Shown: one piece after another, positions 25,912-35,172 of the stretch
Layout: each line of letters begins with the position of its first letter
Numbering within the stretch: position 1 is the first letter of the stretch
NCBI GenBank assembly: GCA_012270995.1
Contig: JAAXHG010000101.1
Span: 1 to 39,322, forward strand
DNA length: 39,322 bases
From: Vicinamibacteraceae bacterium
Lineage (GTDB): Bacteria > Acidobacteriota > Thermoanaerobaculia > Multivoradales > Multivoraceae
Direction of reading: 5' to 3'
The notes under the pieces: generated by a model
Database searches by the model: none
Told to the model about the DNA's origin: nothing
What the model saw: only the letters and a program-made list of their open reading frames with translations
Program-made: the position numbers and the translations under genes

Positions 25912-28754
25912 GCGACCGCAACCAGATGAACCGGACTCTGATCGAAACCGCGCAGGCGATCGCCGCGGAGCGGCCGGCCGCCGACGTCGAGGCCGCCGCG
26001 GCCGAGCGCGTGCGCCAGGCCCTGGCCGCCGCGGCCGCCGGCGAAACCGCCGGGTCCGAGACGCCCGAAGCCAGTGTCGACGCGAACTCGAAGCTGACCT
26101 CCTGCGCCGACTACCAGGCACGGATGCCGGCCCTGGTCGCGGGTACGCTGCCGGAGGCGCAGCACCTTCTGGTGGAGGACCACACGCGCGAGTGCATCCC
26201 CTGCCGCAAGCACCTGCAGGCGGTGCGGGCCGGCCGCGCGGTGTCCGACGCTGCGGGGCCGGCTGCGCCGGCGCGGGTCGGCCGCTACTACGCGGCCGCC
26301 GCGGCAATGGTCGGCGTCGCCGTGGCGGGCGTGTGGCTCAGCCAGCGAGTGCTGCTGCCGCCCCAGGACGGCATCGTGCAGGTCCAGAGCGTCGATGGCC
26401 GGATGTTCGTGGCCGGCGACGACCGCGGAGCGGATCTCGTCCCGCTCGGCCCCGGCGACGCGGTCGACGGCGGCGACCGCATCCGCACCGGCGCCGGCAG
26501 CCGCGCTGTACTCGAGCTCGCGGACGGTTCCCGGGTCGAGGCCGCGGGACTCACGACGTTCCGCGTCGACGCCCGGCGCCGCGGCCATCGCGTGCGGGTC
26601 GACCGCGGCAGCGTGATCGTCCAGGCCGCGCAGCAGGAGAACGGCTCGCTCATCGTGTCGACCGAGGAGATGCTGGTCGCGGTCAAGGGCACGATCTTCG
26701 CCGTCACCCACGGCGTCAAGGGGTCGCGGGTGTCGGTGATCGAGGGCGAGGTCGAGGTGGAGAAGGGACGCGAGCGCCACAGCCTGCTGGCGGGCGACCA
26801 GTTCCGCAGCCGCCCGACCCTGGTGGCGATGACGCTCCAGGAGGAAGTCGGCTGGAGCCAGGACGCGGACCGCTACCTCGCCCTGCTCGAGGAGTTCAAG
26901 TCGCTGCGCAGCGAACTGAACCAGTTGATGGAGTCGGCGCCGGCGCGCCACTCGACCCGGCTGCTCGACCTGATGCCGGCCGACACGAAGGTCTACGTGG
27001 CGATGCCGAACGCGCCGGCGACGTTGAGCGACCTGTTCGAACTCGTGCGGTCGCGAGCCGGGACGAGCGACCTGCTCGCCGAGTGGTGGGCCGAGTTCGA
27101 GGCCTCCGGCGCCGTCGACACGATCGACGAACTGATCGCGTTCCTGGGCGAACTCGGCGACACGATGGGCGACGAGACGGTGGTCGCGCTAGTCGGCGGC
27201 ATCGCCGACAACACGGCTCGCCCCCTGATGCTCACGGAAGTCTCGGACGCCGCGGCCCTGCGCGAAGCGATCGAGGAACACCTGGAGGAACGCGGCGATG
27301 CGATGGGCGACGAGGGCCCGCCGGTCATCGTCGAGGATCTCGATACGGCGGCCGAATCGGACGGCGTGCTCCTGATCTGGATCGCCGACGACCTCGCCGC
27401 GGCCTCGCCTTCGCTCGCCGCGCTTCGCACCGTGGCGGCGAACCGGGACGGCGCCGTCAACCCGTTCGTCGGCTCGCGGCTGCACGGCCGGCTCGCGGAG
27501 CGCTACGCCGCCGGCGCGGAGCTGCTGGCCGCGGTCGAACTGGCGGCCGTCGTGGCCGAACTGGCGGAGAGCGAGGACGCGGACGCGAACGGCTTCGCGT
27601 TCACCGGACTGGACCACGTCGAGGATCTGGTCGCTTCCCGGACCCAGGACGGCGACCGGGCCAACGTCACCGCGACCCTGAGCTTCGACGGCGAGCGGTC
27701 CGGGATGGTCTCCTGGCTGTCGGAGCCGGGAACCAACGGCGCCCTCGACTTCTTCTCTCCCGACGCGTCCTTCGTGGCCGCCGGCGTGATCGAGGATCCG
27801 CTGACCATCTACGACGAGTTGCTGGACTTCCTCGCCGAACTGGGCGGGGAGATCGACGCGCCGCCGGCCGACCTCGAGAGCGAACTCGGCATGTCGATTC
27901 GAGGCGACTTCCTCGTGCATCTGGGCGGCGAGTACGCCGCCGGCATCGACGGCCCCGTGCTGCCGTCGCCGGCGTGGAAGGCGGTGGCGTCCGTCTACAA
28001 TGCGGAGGGCCTGCAGGGTTCCATCGAGACTCTGATCGAGAAGGTGAACGACCGGCTGGCGACCGAGGGCGTGGGCGCGGCGGTCACCCTCGAGGAGATG
28101 GAGTCGGGCGGCCGCACCGTCTACCGTCTGGCCGTCGCGATCGATGACGACGGCGAGGACGGTGAAGGCTCGAGCGACGAGGACGAAGACTCCCTGGAGG
28201 GAGTGCTGGAGAGCCTGGTGGAAACTCCCGAGATCTTCTACACGTACTTTGATGGGTACATGGTGAGCGGTTCCAGCGTGGCAACGATCGACACGGCGAT
28301 CCGCTATCGCGGCAGCGGCGCCTCGCTGACCTCAAGCCAGCAGTTCCTCGGTCTGCTGCCGGAGAACGGCTACACGGACTTCTCCGCGATGGTCTACAAC
28401 CGGCTCGCCGAGACGGCGAGCGAGCTCTTCGACCTGCTGCCAACGGAGGTCGTCGGTGACGACCAGCAGGCCGCCGTCCAGGCGATCGAGGAGTCGATCA
28501 CCAGCCAGGGGCCGTCCCTCTACACGGTGTACGCGGGCCGCAGCGAGATCGTCGTCACGTCCAGCGGACCGAGCCTGCTGGCGTTCGCCGGCCTGGGTCA
28601 GGCGCTCGGACTCGGCGCCCTGCTGCAGGGCCTGGAGTCGATGGAAGAGGCGGTCGAGCCGGAATCGGAGCAGGAGCCGGCGCCGGATTCCGACGCCCGG
28701 GTGGCGGACGGTCGGCTCAGGACCACGGACACACTGCTCAGGCCCGCCGCCTGA
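25908..28754 (+). CDS. Zinc-finger/FecR-domain transmembrane protein with a large C-terminal domain, putative anti-sigma factor
   Basis: A 948-residue protein with, in order: an Ala/Glu-rich helix; an anti-sigma zinc-finger-like segment with C66 and H92-x3-C96-x2-C99; one transmembrane helix at about 127-150; a FecR-like beta domain at about 155-310 ([43 protein letters not shown]); a coiled helix; and about 600 residues beginning [16 protein letters not shown] that resemble DUF3352-type domains. An Asp/Glu-rich stretch sits near 745-765. The order of parts predicts a cytoplasmic anti-sigma region and a large extracytoplasmic sensor. Size far exceeds normal FecR (about 320). It is coupled to the sigma factor upstream and by TGATG to the ABC gene downstream. 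Confidence 0.82.
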   Translation: MSDRNQMNRTLIETAQAIAAERPAADVEAAAAERVRQALAAAAAGETAGSETPEASVDANSKLTSCADYQARMPALVAGTLPEAQHLLVEDHTRECIPCRKHLQAVRAGRAVSDAAGPAAPARVGRYYAAAAAMVGVAVAGVWLSQRVLLPPQDGIVQVQSVDGRMFVAGDDRGADLVPLGPGDAVDGGDRIRTGAGSRAVLELADGSRVEAAGLTTFRVDARRRGHRVRVDRGSVIVQAAQQENGSLIVSTEEMLVAVKGTIFAVTHGVKGSRVSVIEGEVEVEKGRERHSLLAGDQFRSRPTLVAMTLQEEVGWSQDADRYLALLEEFKSLRSELNQLMESAPARHSTRLLDLMPADTKVYVAMPNAPATLSDLFELVRSRAGTSDLLAEWWAEFEASGAVDTIDELIAFLGELGDTMGDETVVALVGGIADNTARPLMLTEVSDAAALREAIEEHLEERGDAMGDEGPPVIVEDLDTAAESDGVLLIWIADDLAAASPSLAALRTVAANRDGAVNPFVGSRLHGRLAERYAAGAELLAAVELAAVVAELAESEDADANGFAFTGLDHVEDLVASRTQDGDRANVTATLSFDGERSGMVSWLSEPGTNGALDFFSPDASFVAAGVIEDPLTIYDELLDFLAELGGEIDAPPADLESELGMSIRGDFLVHLGGEYAAGIDGPVLPSPAWKAVASVYNAEGLQGSIETLIEKVNDRLATEGVGAAVTLEEMESGGRTVYRLAVAIDDDGEDGEGSSDEDEDSLEGVLESLVETPEIFYTYFDGYMVSGSSVATIDTAIRYRGSGASLTSSQQFLGLLPENGYTDFSAMVYNRLAETASELFDLLPTEVVGDDQQAAVQAIEESITSQGPSLYTVYAGRSEIVVTSSGPSLLAFAGLGQALGLGALLQGLESMEEAVEPESEQEPAPDSDARVADGRLRTTDTLLRPAA

Positions 28755-29704
28755 TGAGTGAAGCGGCGCCGGTCATCGACCTCGATGGTCTCGGGGTTCG
28801 GTTCGGCCGGCACCAGGTGCTGGACGACCTGCGCGGGGCTTTCTCGGGCCGCGCGATCGGTCTCCTGGGGCCGAACGGCGCCGGCAAGACGACGCTGCTG
28901 AATACCCTGCTCGGCTTCTACAAGCCGTCGGCCGGCACGGCCCGCCTGTTCGGCATGGACATCCAGGCCCAGGGCCGGGAACTGCGTCGCCGGATCGGCT
29001 ACATGCCGGAGCGGGACGCCTTCATCGCCGGCATCTCCGGCGTCCGCTTCGTGCGCCTGATGGGAGAACTCTCCGGGTTGCCGTCCGAAGCCGCCCTGGA
29101 ACGGGCCCACGAAGTGTTCTTCTACGTGGGTCTTGGCGAGGCGCGGTACCGCAACGTGGAGACGTACTCCCTGGGCATGAAGCAGTTGCTCAAGCTGGCG
29201 CAGGGCATCGTCCACGGTCCGGGCCTGCTCTTCCTCGATGAGCCGACGAACGGGCTCGATCCGCCCGCCCGGCTTCGCATGCTGCGCCTGATCCGGGAGA
29301 TCCGGGATTCGGGGAAGGCGAGGATCGTCGTCTCGTCACACCTGCTGCGGGACGTGGAGGAGTGCTGCGAAGAGGCGCTGGTGCTGAACCGGGGACGGAT
29401 CGCCACCTACTGCAACCTGGCCGAGGAGCGGCGCGCCAACCGCCGGTTCCTGGAACTCGATCTCGCCGCGGAGCGCGAGGGCGCGGGAAGCGGCTTCCGC
29501 GCCGCGATCGAGGGGCTCGGCTGCGAGGTCGCGGTGGTCAACCGTCGCCGGATCAAGGCCGTGCTGCCGCCGGGCGTCACGGTGCGCCACATCTACGCCT
29601 CGGCGATCGAGCAGGACGTGACGATTCGCCGGCTCGATCACAAGCGCACGTCGCTGGAGGACATCTTCCTCAAGGCGATGGAGGGCGACGATGGCCGTCT
29701 ATGA
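28754..29704 (+). CDS. ABC transporter ATP-binding protein (first pair)
   Basis: A 316-residue ATPase of the ABC-2/Nat type. Walker A is GPNGAGKTT at 39-47, the signature is [14 protein letters not shown], Walker B is [12 protein letters not shown], and the switch His is in [12 protein letters not shown]. The C-terminal 90 residues form the usual accessory domain. Its partner permease overlaps by 14 nt. It shares one base with the stop of the FecR-type gene, so it is in the sigma-factor operon. The substrate is unknown. Confidence 0.9.
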   Translation: MSEAAPVIDLDGLGVRFGRHQVLDDLRGAFSGRAIGLLGPNGAGKTTLLNTLLGFYKPSAGTARLFGMDIQAQGRELRRRIGYMPERDAFIAGISGVRFVRLMGELSGLPSEAALERAHEVFFYVGLGEARYRNVETYSLGMKQLLKLAQGIVHGPGLLFLDEPTNGLDPPARLRMLRLIREIRDSGKARIVVSSHLLRDVEECCEEALVLNRGRIATYCNLAEERRANRRFLELDLAAEREGAGSGFRAAIEGLGCEVAVVNRRRIKAVLPPGVTVRHIYASAIEQDVTIRRLDHKRTSLEDIFLKAMEGDDGRL

Positions 29705-30563
29705 CCACGGTTACAGGGGCTACAGCGGCCCCCTGATGCCGGCCCGGACACGGTTCCTCGTCATCAGCCGCTATGGCCTGCGCGACGTCTTCGCGTCGAA
29801 GCTCTTCCTGGCCTTCTTCGCCTTCTGTTTCGCCTGGCCGCTGGTGCTGCTGGTCGCCATGTACCTGCGCTACAACGCGGAGGCGCTGGCCCTGATCAAC
29901 CTCGATTCGGCCGACCTGCTCGAGTTCGTCCAGGTCAACACCTGGTTCTTCCAGAACCTGTTCCTGCGCGCCCAGCTCTACCTGGCGTTCATCGTCGTCC
30001 TGGTCGTCGGCCCTTCCCTGGTGTCGGCGGATCTCCGCAACCGGGCGATGCCGCTCTATCTGTCGCGGCCGCTGACGCGGACCGACTACGTGCTCGGCAA
30101 GCTTGTCGTTCTCGGCGTCCTGGTTTCCGCGATCACCTGGGCGCCGGGACTGCTCCTGTTCGTCATTCAGGCGTCGCTCGGCGGTCGCGAGTGGTTGCTG
30201 GAGCACTGGCGGATCGCACCGTCCCTGGTCCTCCTGTCGGCGGTCTGGACGCTCGGCATGTCGTTGCCGATGCTGGCGATCGCGGCCTGGGTGAAGTGGA
30301 AGCCCTGGGCCCGGATCGTGTTCATGGGCGCGGTCCTGACCGGCACGGCCTTCGGCGAGTTCTACAAGCAGTTCTACGACTCCTGGCTGGGCAGCATGGT
30401 CGTGGCGTTCGACGTGACGGACGCCCTCTCGGACGCGGTGTTCGGCGTCGAGTCGCCCGGTGAAATGCCGGCCGCGGCGGCCTGGGCGGCAGTCGCGGGG
30501 CTGGCCGCGCTGTCGGCGGCCCTGCTCTACCGGCGCGTGCGGGCCTTCGAGGTCGTCAAGTGA
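29691..30563 (+). CDS. ABC-2 type permease (first pair)
   Basis: A 290-residue inner-membrane protein with six hydrophobic segments (for example [61 protein letters not shown] and [19 protein letters not shown]; each cited as a part only). The N-terminus [11 protein letters not shown] is characteristic of a subgroup of ABC-2 permeases. The [18 protein letters not shown] segment is the usual cytoplasmic loop. It overlaps both neighbouring ATPase genes (ATG 29691; stop shared with GTG 30560). Confidence 0.87.
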   Translation: MAVYDHGYRGYSGPLMPARTRFLVISRYGLRDVFASKLFLAFFAFCFAWPLVLLVAMYLRYNAEALALINLDSADLLEFVQVNTWFFQNLFLRAQLYLAFIVVLVVGPSLVSADLRNRAMPLYLSRPLTRTDYVLGKLVVLGVLVSAITWAPGLLLFVIQASLGGREWLLEHWRIAPSLVLLSAVWTLGMSLPMLAIAAWVKWKPWARIVFMGAVLTGTAFGEFYKQFYDSWLGSMVVAFDVTDALSDAVFGVESPGEMPAAAAWAAVAGLAALSAALLYRRVRAFEVVK

Positions 30564-31570
30564 GCGGCGCCGCGACGGCTCGTGGCGCGCTGGACGCCGA
30601 CCGGCACGCGGTGGGACGCGACGACTCCAACATCGTGCTGCGCGACGTCTCGAAGTTCTATGGCGACGTGCTGGGCGTCAACCGCGTCGATCTGGTGATC
30701 GAGCCCGGCATCACCAGCCTGGTGGGCCCGAACGGGTCCGGCAAGAGCACGCTGATGAACCTGCTCGCGGGCCTGCTGCGGCCCACGCGGGGCGAGATCA
30801 GCATTCTCGGCCTCCCGGTCACCAGGCCGCAGGATCTGTTCCACCGTTTCGGCTACTGCACCCAGTACGACTCCTTCCCGCGCGGCGCCACCGGCTGGCA
30901 GTTCGTCTTCTCCTACCTGCTGCTGCACGGCCTGGACCGCGGCGAGGCGGAGCGCCTGACCGCCCGGGCGCTGGAGCGGGTCGGCCTCGCCCGTTCGGCG
31001 CACCGCCGGATCGCGGGTTACAGCAAGGGCATGCGGCAGCGGATCAAGCTGGCGCAGGCGATCGCGCACCGGCCCCAGATCATGGTGCTGGACGAGCCGC
31101 TCAACGGCCTCGATCCGATGGTGCGGGCCGAGACGATCGAACTCTTCCGTCAACTGGCCGGCGAGGGCCAGCACGTGCTCATCTCGAGCCACATCCTGCA
31201 CGAGGTCGATCTGCTTTCGGACCGGGTGATCCTGATTTCGAACGGCTACATCGTCGCGGAAGGCGAGGTGCCGGGCATGCGGGCGGAAGTCGAGGAGGTC
31301 CGCGAGCAGCCACTGCAGGTGTTCGTGCGTTGCGATCGTCCGCAGTGGCTGGCCGGCCGCGCCTTCGAGCTGGACCACGTCACCGAGGTCCAGCTTCACG
31401 ACGACGGCGGAGGCCTGCACCTGCGCACCCGGGACGCGGACCGTTTCCTGCGCCTGGTCGCCGAACTGGTCGCCGAGGGCGGCGTCGAGGTCGAAGCGGT
31501 GGGTCCGGCGGACAGCGACCTGCAGGCCGTCTACCGTTACCTGGTCCATGAAGAGGAGGAGCCCTCGTGA
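30560..31570 (+). CDS. ABC transporter ATP-binding protein (second pair)
   Basis: A 336-residue ATPase with Walker [10 protein letters not shown], signature [14 protein letters not shown], Walker [13 protein letters not shown] and switch His in [11 protein letters not shown]. It starts at GTG 30560 overlapping the upstream permease stop. It is related to, but clearly distinct from, the first ATPase, and has a longer N-terminus and C-terminal domain. A GTG overlapping its stop (31567) begins a short dead-end frame, because a duplicated segment has moved the next gene's real start downstream. Confidence 0.9.
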   Translation: MSGAATARGALDADRHAVGRDDSNIVLRDVSKFYGDVLGVNRVDLVIEPGITSLVGPNGSGKSTLMNLLAGLLRPTRGEISILGLPVTRPQDLFHRFGYCTQYDSFPRGATGWQFVFSYLLLHGLDRGEAERLTARALERVGLARSAHRRIAGYSKGMRQRIKLAQAIAHRPQIMVLDEPLNGLDPMVRAETIELFRQLAGEGQHVLISSHILHEVDLLSDRVILISNGYIVAEGEVPGMRAEVEEVREQPLQVFVRCDRPQWLAGRAFELDHVTEVQLHDDGGGLHLRTRDADRFLRLVAELVAEGGVEVEAVGPADSDLQAVYRYLVHEEEEPS

Positions 31571-31669
31571 CCGTGGCGCGGGGCGCAGTGGCCGGCGGTG
31601 GTTTCGGCCTGGCTTCCGCCGGCTGGCTGGCGAGGGGATCGTCGTGACGGTGGCGCGGGACGCAGTGGC
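31565..31669 (+). repeat. Imperfect direct repeat at the permease start
   Basis: The 28 nt from 31565 and from 31642 agree at 26 positions (blocks TCGTGAC, GTGGCGCGGG and CGCAGTGGC), 77 bp apart. The first copy carries GTG overlapping the ATPase stop and then runs out of frame to a stop at the second copy. The second copy holds the functional start GTG 31644. This looks like a tandem duplication of the gene start. Confidence 0.55.
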
Positions 31670-32498
31670 GCGTGGGGGCCGGGATTGGGCGCTGCTCGCC
31701 CGGCAGGTCGGCGGACTCGTGCGGCTGGAGCTTCGCCGGCTGCTGCTGACCCGCAGGGCGGTGATCCTGGGGCTCGCCTCGGCGGTTCCGGTGGCGATCG
31801 TCCTGCTGGTCGGCTCCATACCGATCGACGGCCAGACGGTGCTGGAGCGGTTCGGCAACCGGACCGTCTACGAGACGATCTTCGAGACGGTCTTTCTGGG
31901 CGCGATCCTCTTCTTCGGATGCCTGTACGTCTTCTTCAACCTGTTCCGCGGCGAGATCCTCGAGCGCAGCCTGCACTACCTGCTGCTCGTGCCGCTTCGC
32001 CGCGAACTGGTGGTGGCGGCCAAGTACCTGGCCGCGGTGGCGGCCGTGGCGTTGCTGTTTGCGGCCAGCACCGTGTTCAGCTACATGCTGATCTACCTGC
32101 CCGTGGGCTTCTCGGGAGCGATCGAGGACCTGACCGCCGGCCCGGGCGGGCGGCACCTCGTGGCCTACCTGGGCGTGACCCTGCTCGCCTGCATCGGCTA
32201 CGGCGCGCTGTTCACGCTGGTCGGCATGGTGTTCCGGAACCCGATCATCCCGGCCGGCGCCCTCTACGTCTGGGAGATGCTGCACTTCCTGCTGCCGCCG
32301 GCGCTCAAGAAGCTCAGCGTGATCCACTACCTGAAGGGCATGCTGCCGGTACCTCTCTCCGACGGTCCGTTCGCCGTGGTCGTCGAACCGCCTCCAGTTG
32401 CGGTCTCGGTCCTCGGCCTGCTCGGCCTGGCCGCGGTCGTGCTCACGGTGACCGCCCTGATCATCCGCCGCATGGAGATCCGGTACACCGAGGACTGA
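31644..32498 (+). CDS. ABC-2 type permease (second pair)
   Basis: A 284-residue membrane protein with about six hydrophobic segments, including LLLTRRAVILGLASAVPVAIVLLVG (first, after a basic start), TIFETVFLGAILFFGCLYVFFNLF and VVLTVTALIIRRMEIRYTE at the end. RGEILERSLHYLLLVPLRREL is the cytoplasmic loop found in these permeases. GTG 31644 is preferred: AGGGG lies 6 nt upstream; the same frame is open to ATG 31548, but that extra part is Arg-rich and overlaps the ATPase gene. It is the last gene of the sigma-FecR-ABC operon. Confidence 0.82.
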   Translation: MTVARDAVARGGRDWALLARQVGGLVRLELRRLLLTRRAVILGLASAVPVAIVLLVGSIPIDGQTVLERFGNRTVYETIFETVFLGAILFFGCLYVFFNLFRGEILERSLHYLLLVPLRRELVVAAKYLAAVAAVALLFAASTVFSYMLIYLPVGFSGAIEDLTAGPGGRHLVAYLGVTLLACIGYGALFTLVGMVFRNPIIPAGALYVWEMLHFLLPPALKKLSVIHYLKGMLPVPLSDGPFAVVVEPPPVAVSVLGLLGLAAVVLTVTALIIRRMEIRYTED

Positions 32499-32515
32499 TC
32501 TGCCACCATAACACC

Positions 32516-32941
32516 ATGGCCACCCTCGGTATCGGCGGCCTGGAGATCCCCGAATCCGCGCTGAGCTTCAAGTTCGTCCGCGCGTCCGGCCCGGGCGGCC
32601 AGAACGTGAACAAGGTCGCGACGGCCGTTCAATGCCGGCTCGACCTCGATGCGACCGGCATCGAAGGAGACCTGCGCCGGCGCCTCGAGAAGGCGGCCGG
32701 GAAGCGCCTGACGGTCGCCGGTGAGATCGTGGTCTCCTCCGCGACCCACCGCACCCAGGCCCGCAACCGGGCCGAGGCGCTCTCACGGCTCGCTGGGTTG
32801 ATCGAGGAGGCCCGACCTGAACCTCGTGCGCGACGTCCCACCCGGCCTTCCGCCCGCGCGAAAGCCAGGAGGCTCGAGGACAAGCGGCGCCGCGGCGAGA
32901 CGAAGATGCGCCGAGGCCCGGTCGATCCCGGCGACGAGTAG
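32516..32941 (+). CDS. arfB: ArfB-like peptidyl-tRNA hydrolase, release-factor family
   Basis: A 141-residue class I release-factor-like protein. GGQ at 27-29 in RASGPGGQNVNKVATAV is the peptidyl-tRNA hydrolysis motif, and the C-terminus is a long basic tail (ARAKARRLEDKRRRGETKMRRG) that, in ArfB/YaeJ, enters the empty mRNA channel of stalled ribosomes. The codon-recognition domains of true release factors are lacking. Length and ending match ArfB well. ATG 32516 lies 17 nt after the permease stop without a clear ribosome site. Confidence 0.9.
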   Translation: MATLGIGGLEIPESALSFKFVRASGPGGQNVNKVATAVQCRLDLDATGIEGDLRRRLEKAAGKRLTVAGEIVVSSATHRTQARNRAEALSRLAGLIEEARPEPRARRPTRPSARAKARRLEDKRRRGETKMRRGPVDPGDE

Positions 32942-32953
32942 ACCTTCCCGGGA

Positions 32954-32973
32954 GTGCGGGAATCCCGCCCGCA
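32954..32973 (+). repeat. Degenerate type A palindromic repeat
   Basis: GTGCGGGAATCCCGCCCGCA matches the core of the hisD/hisH unit at 16 of 20 positions and keeps the inverted-repeat layout. It lies 12 nt after the arfB-like stop, between convergent genes, so here it is intergenic. Confidence 0.4.
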
Positions 32974-33009
32974 ACGGCCGCGAAGCACAGGTCCGGCTTG
33001 GGTGCGCCG

Positions 33010-33402
33010 CTACCGGAGCGCCTTCCGGCACGAGACGGTCGTGAATCGTCCGCGGTCCGCGGTTACCAGGTCGAGCTCGATGTCCTGGCCGCGAGTCAGC
33101 TCGTCCCAGACCGGATGGTCGAGTGGAGGGCAGGCGATCTCCCCGGCCATTTGCTGCCGCTGGCGGCCCGTCATGTTCATCAGGTCGCCCGCGAACTCCG
33201 GGATCACCTGAACCCGGTGAATGAGACGGTCCACCCGTTCCAGCTCCCGGCCCACCCACACCCGGTTCCAGCCGGGACGCAACCGCGTCGGCGGAAAGTC
33301 CAGGCCGTGGCGATAGACGAGATCGGCGCTGACGTGGGGCGGCGAGCCGCACGAGACGGGAACCAGTGCGGCGACGATCAGCGGCAGAAGCAGGCGGCGC
33401 AT
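33010..33402 (-). CDS. Small predicted lipoprotein of unknown function
   Basis: A 130-residue protein. The N-terminus MRRLLLPLIVAALVPVSCGS has basic residues, a hydrophobic core and a lipobox-like VPVSC with Cys18, so it is probably lipid-modified after export. The remainder has no motif I recognise; it contains a WVGRELERVDRLIHRVQ helix and ends without a tail. It converges with the arfB-like gene. The codon use and absence of better overlapping frames support a real gene. Confidence 0.55.
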   Translation of the reverse strand: MRRLLLPLIVAALVPVSCGSPPHVSADLVYRHGLDFPPTRLRPGWNRVWVGRELERVDRLIHRVQVIPEFAGDLMNMTGRQRQQMAGEIACPPLDHPVWDELTRGQDIELDLVTADRGRFTTVSCRKALR

Positions 33403-33797
33403 CGCGCCGGTGAAACTACCGCACTTGACGAACCCGCGACGCTCCGAGCGCTGTCCAGCTTGAAGTGATCGTGAGCGTCGGAGGGCGACACAGACTTCGA
33501 CCTTGAGCCGCTAAGGCAACTGCAAGCGCACGACAGCGCCCGGCTCAAGATCGAGCCTGCGTGCGGCACCCTCCACGCTCAGCAAGACAATCACCAACAG
33601 AGTGGACAGTAACAGTCGCGGGACTGTACTGCCTGTGCAGCACAAGAGCCCCCTCCAACCGACCGCCGAGTCTTCTTCATCGTGAAGCCCCTCGAGAACT
33701 AGAGGAGGACCTCCACCGAAGTCACGAAGCGTGGCCTGCCCCGAGTGGCTGGAGGACTTCACGGTCGTTTCTGAACTGGAAAGCACGTCCCGCAGCT
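33403..33797. other. Gap of about 395 bp without a convincing gene
   Basis: Less GC-biased than the surroundings. On the minus strand a frame at 33511-33786 contains a hydrophobic run (LLLSTLLVIVLLSVEG) and then stops after LEPGAVVRLQLP, which may be the remnant of a signal peptide from a broken gene; the start region is unlike coding sequence. The promoter of the beta-propeller gene must lie near the right end, but no clear boxes were found. Confidence 0.4.
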
Positions 33798-35141
33798 ATG
33801 CTCCAGGGCATGCGAACCAGACCCCTGCTCGTTTGCTTCGCGCTTGGCCTCGCAGTCGCGCCTATCGCACCTGCCGATGACTGGCCGCAGTGGCGGGGCG
33901 CCGAACGCGGCGGCGTCTGGCACGAGGACGGCATTATCGAGCGCTTTCCCGAAGACGGTCTTCGCTTCGTCTGGCGAGTGCCGATCGGGCCGGGCTACGG
34001 CGGTCCGGCGGTGGCCGGAGGGCGCGTGTTCGCGACCGACTTCGAACGCCTGCCCGGAAACCGCGGCCGCGAGCGCCTTCTCGTGCTCGACGAGACGAGC
34101 GGCAAGGTGCTCTGGGAGCACGCCTGGAAAACCGGCCTCGCCGGCCTCATGCCCGCGTACGCGAATGGCCCGCGGGCGACGCCGACAGTCGACGGCGACC
34201 GCGTCTACGTGCTCGGTTCGGCCGGCTATCTTGCGGCACTCTCGGTCGAGGACGGTCGCGTGTTCTGGCGACGCGACCTGGTCGAGGACTACGGTGCTCC
34301 CGTGCAGGCCTGGGGCTTCGTGGGCGCCCCGCTCGTGGACGGCCGGCAGGTCATCACCCTCGTAGGCGGCGAGCCAGACGCCATGGTCGTGGCGTTCGAC
34401 CGGGAGAACGGCCGAGAGCTCTGGCGCTCGATGGAGGTGGGAAGCGAGCCGGGTTACAACCCGCCGGTCATCTACGAGTTGGGCGGCAGGTGGCACCTCA
34501 TCGTCTGGCACCCGAATGGCATCGCCGGCCTCGACCCGAAAGGCGGCGAGGTGTTCTGGCAGTTCCCGTACGAGGTGGAGTACGGGCAGACGATCGCCAC
34601 GCCGATCCAGGACGGAAACCAGCTCCTCGTGTCGTCCGCGTCGCACGGCTCGACGCTGATCGAAGTCGACGGTGCGTCAGGCGGCAAGCCCCAGGCCAGG
34701 ATCGTCTGGAAGGGCAAGAGCAGCAGCAAGCAGGACCTCGACGGACTCCACGCCTTCAACTCGACCCCTGCCTTCGACGGCGACATGATCTACGGCATTG
34801 GCGGCCAGGGAGCGCTGCGCGCCATCGACCGCGCCACCGGCAAGGAAGTCTGGGCGACCTTCGAACCCAGCGAGGACGCCCGCATCGCCACCGCGTTCCT
34901 GGTTCGGAACGGCGACCGCTACTTCATCAGCAACGACCGCGGCGAACTGATGATCGCCCGGCTGAGCCGCGAGGGCTACCACGAGATCGACCGGACCCAC
35001 CTGCTCGAACCGACGACCCGCAGCGTCCGCATCCGCCGCGAACTCGGCAAGCTCCTTTGGGTCCACCCCGCCTACGCGAACGGCCACATCGTGCACCGCA
35101 ACGACCGGGAGATCGTGCGGGCGTCACTCTTGGCAGAGTAG
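33798..35141 (+). CDS. Secreted PQQ-like beta-propeller repeat protein
   Basis: A 447-residue protein with a signal peptide (PLLVCFALGLAVAPIAPA) and mature start DDWPQWRG, the usual opening of this family. Several blades follow with the pattern of strand, D-x-x-T/N-G-x-x-L/V-W: DETSGKVLWEHAW, SVEDGRVFWRRDL, DRENGRELWRSM, DPKGGEVFWQFP and DRATGKEVWATF. These are the PQQ-type repeats; the typical residues for PQQ or metal in true dehydrogenases are not seen, so a binding or scaffold role outside the cytoplasm is more likely than an enzyme. ATG 33798 is chosen for the signal peptide; ATG 33810 is equally possible. Confidence 0.82.
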   Translation: MLQGMRTRPLLVCFALGLAVAPIAPADDWPQWRGAERGGVWHEDGIIERFPEDGLRFVWRVPIGPGYGGPAVAGGRVFATDFERLPGNRGRERLLVLDETSGKVLWEHAWKTGLAGLMPAYANGPRATPTVDGDRVYVLGSAGYLAALSVEDGRVFWRRDLVEDYGAPVQAWGFVGAPLVDGRQVITLVGGEPDAMVVAFDRENGRELWRSMEVGSEPGYNPPVIYELGGRWHLIVWHPNGIAGLDPKGGEVFWQFPYEVEYGQTIATPIQDGNQLLVSSASHGSTLIEVDGASGGKPQARIVWKGKSSSKQDLDGLHAFNSTPAFDGDMIYGIGGQGALRAIDRATGKEVWATFEPSEDARIATAFLVRNGDRYFISNDRGELMIARLSREGYHEIDRTHLLEPTTRSVRIRRELGKLLWVHPAYANGHIVHRNDREIVRASLLAE

Positions 35142-35172
35142 GAGAGAAGACGCCGAGTATTCGGGAGAGAAC

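Noticed and set aside
31548..31643. Permease start at ATG 31548
   Set aside because: The extra segment is Arg-rich, overlaps the ATPase gene and lacks a good ribosome site, while GTG 31644 has AGGGG at 6 nt.
33511..33786. Minus-strand 91-codon frame as a gene
   Set aside because: The start half is unlike a protein and the hydrophobic run is internal with an abrupt stop; at most it is a gene remnant.
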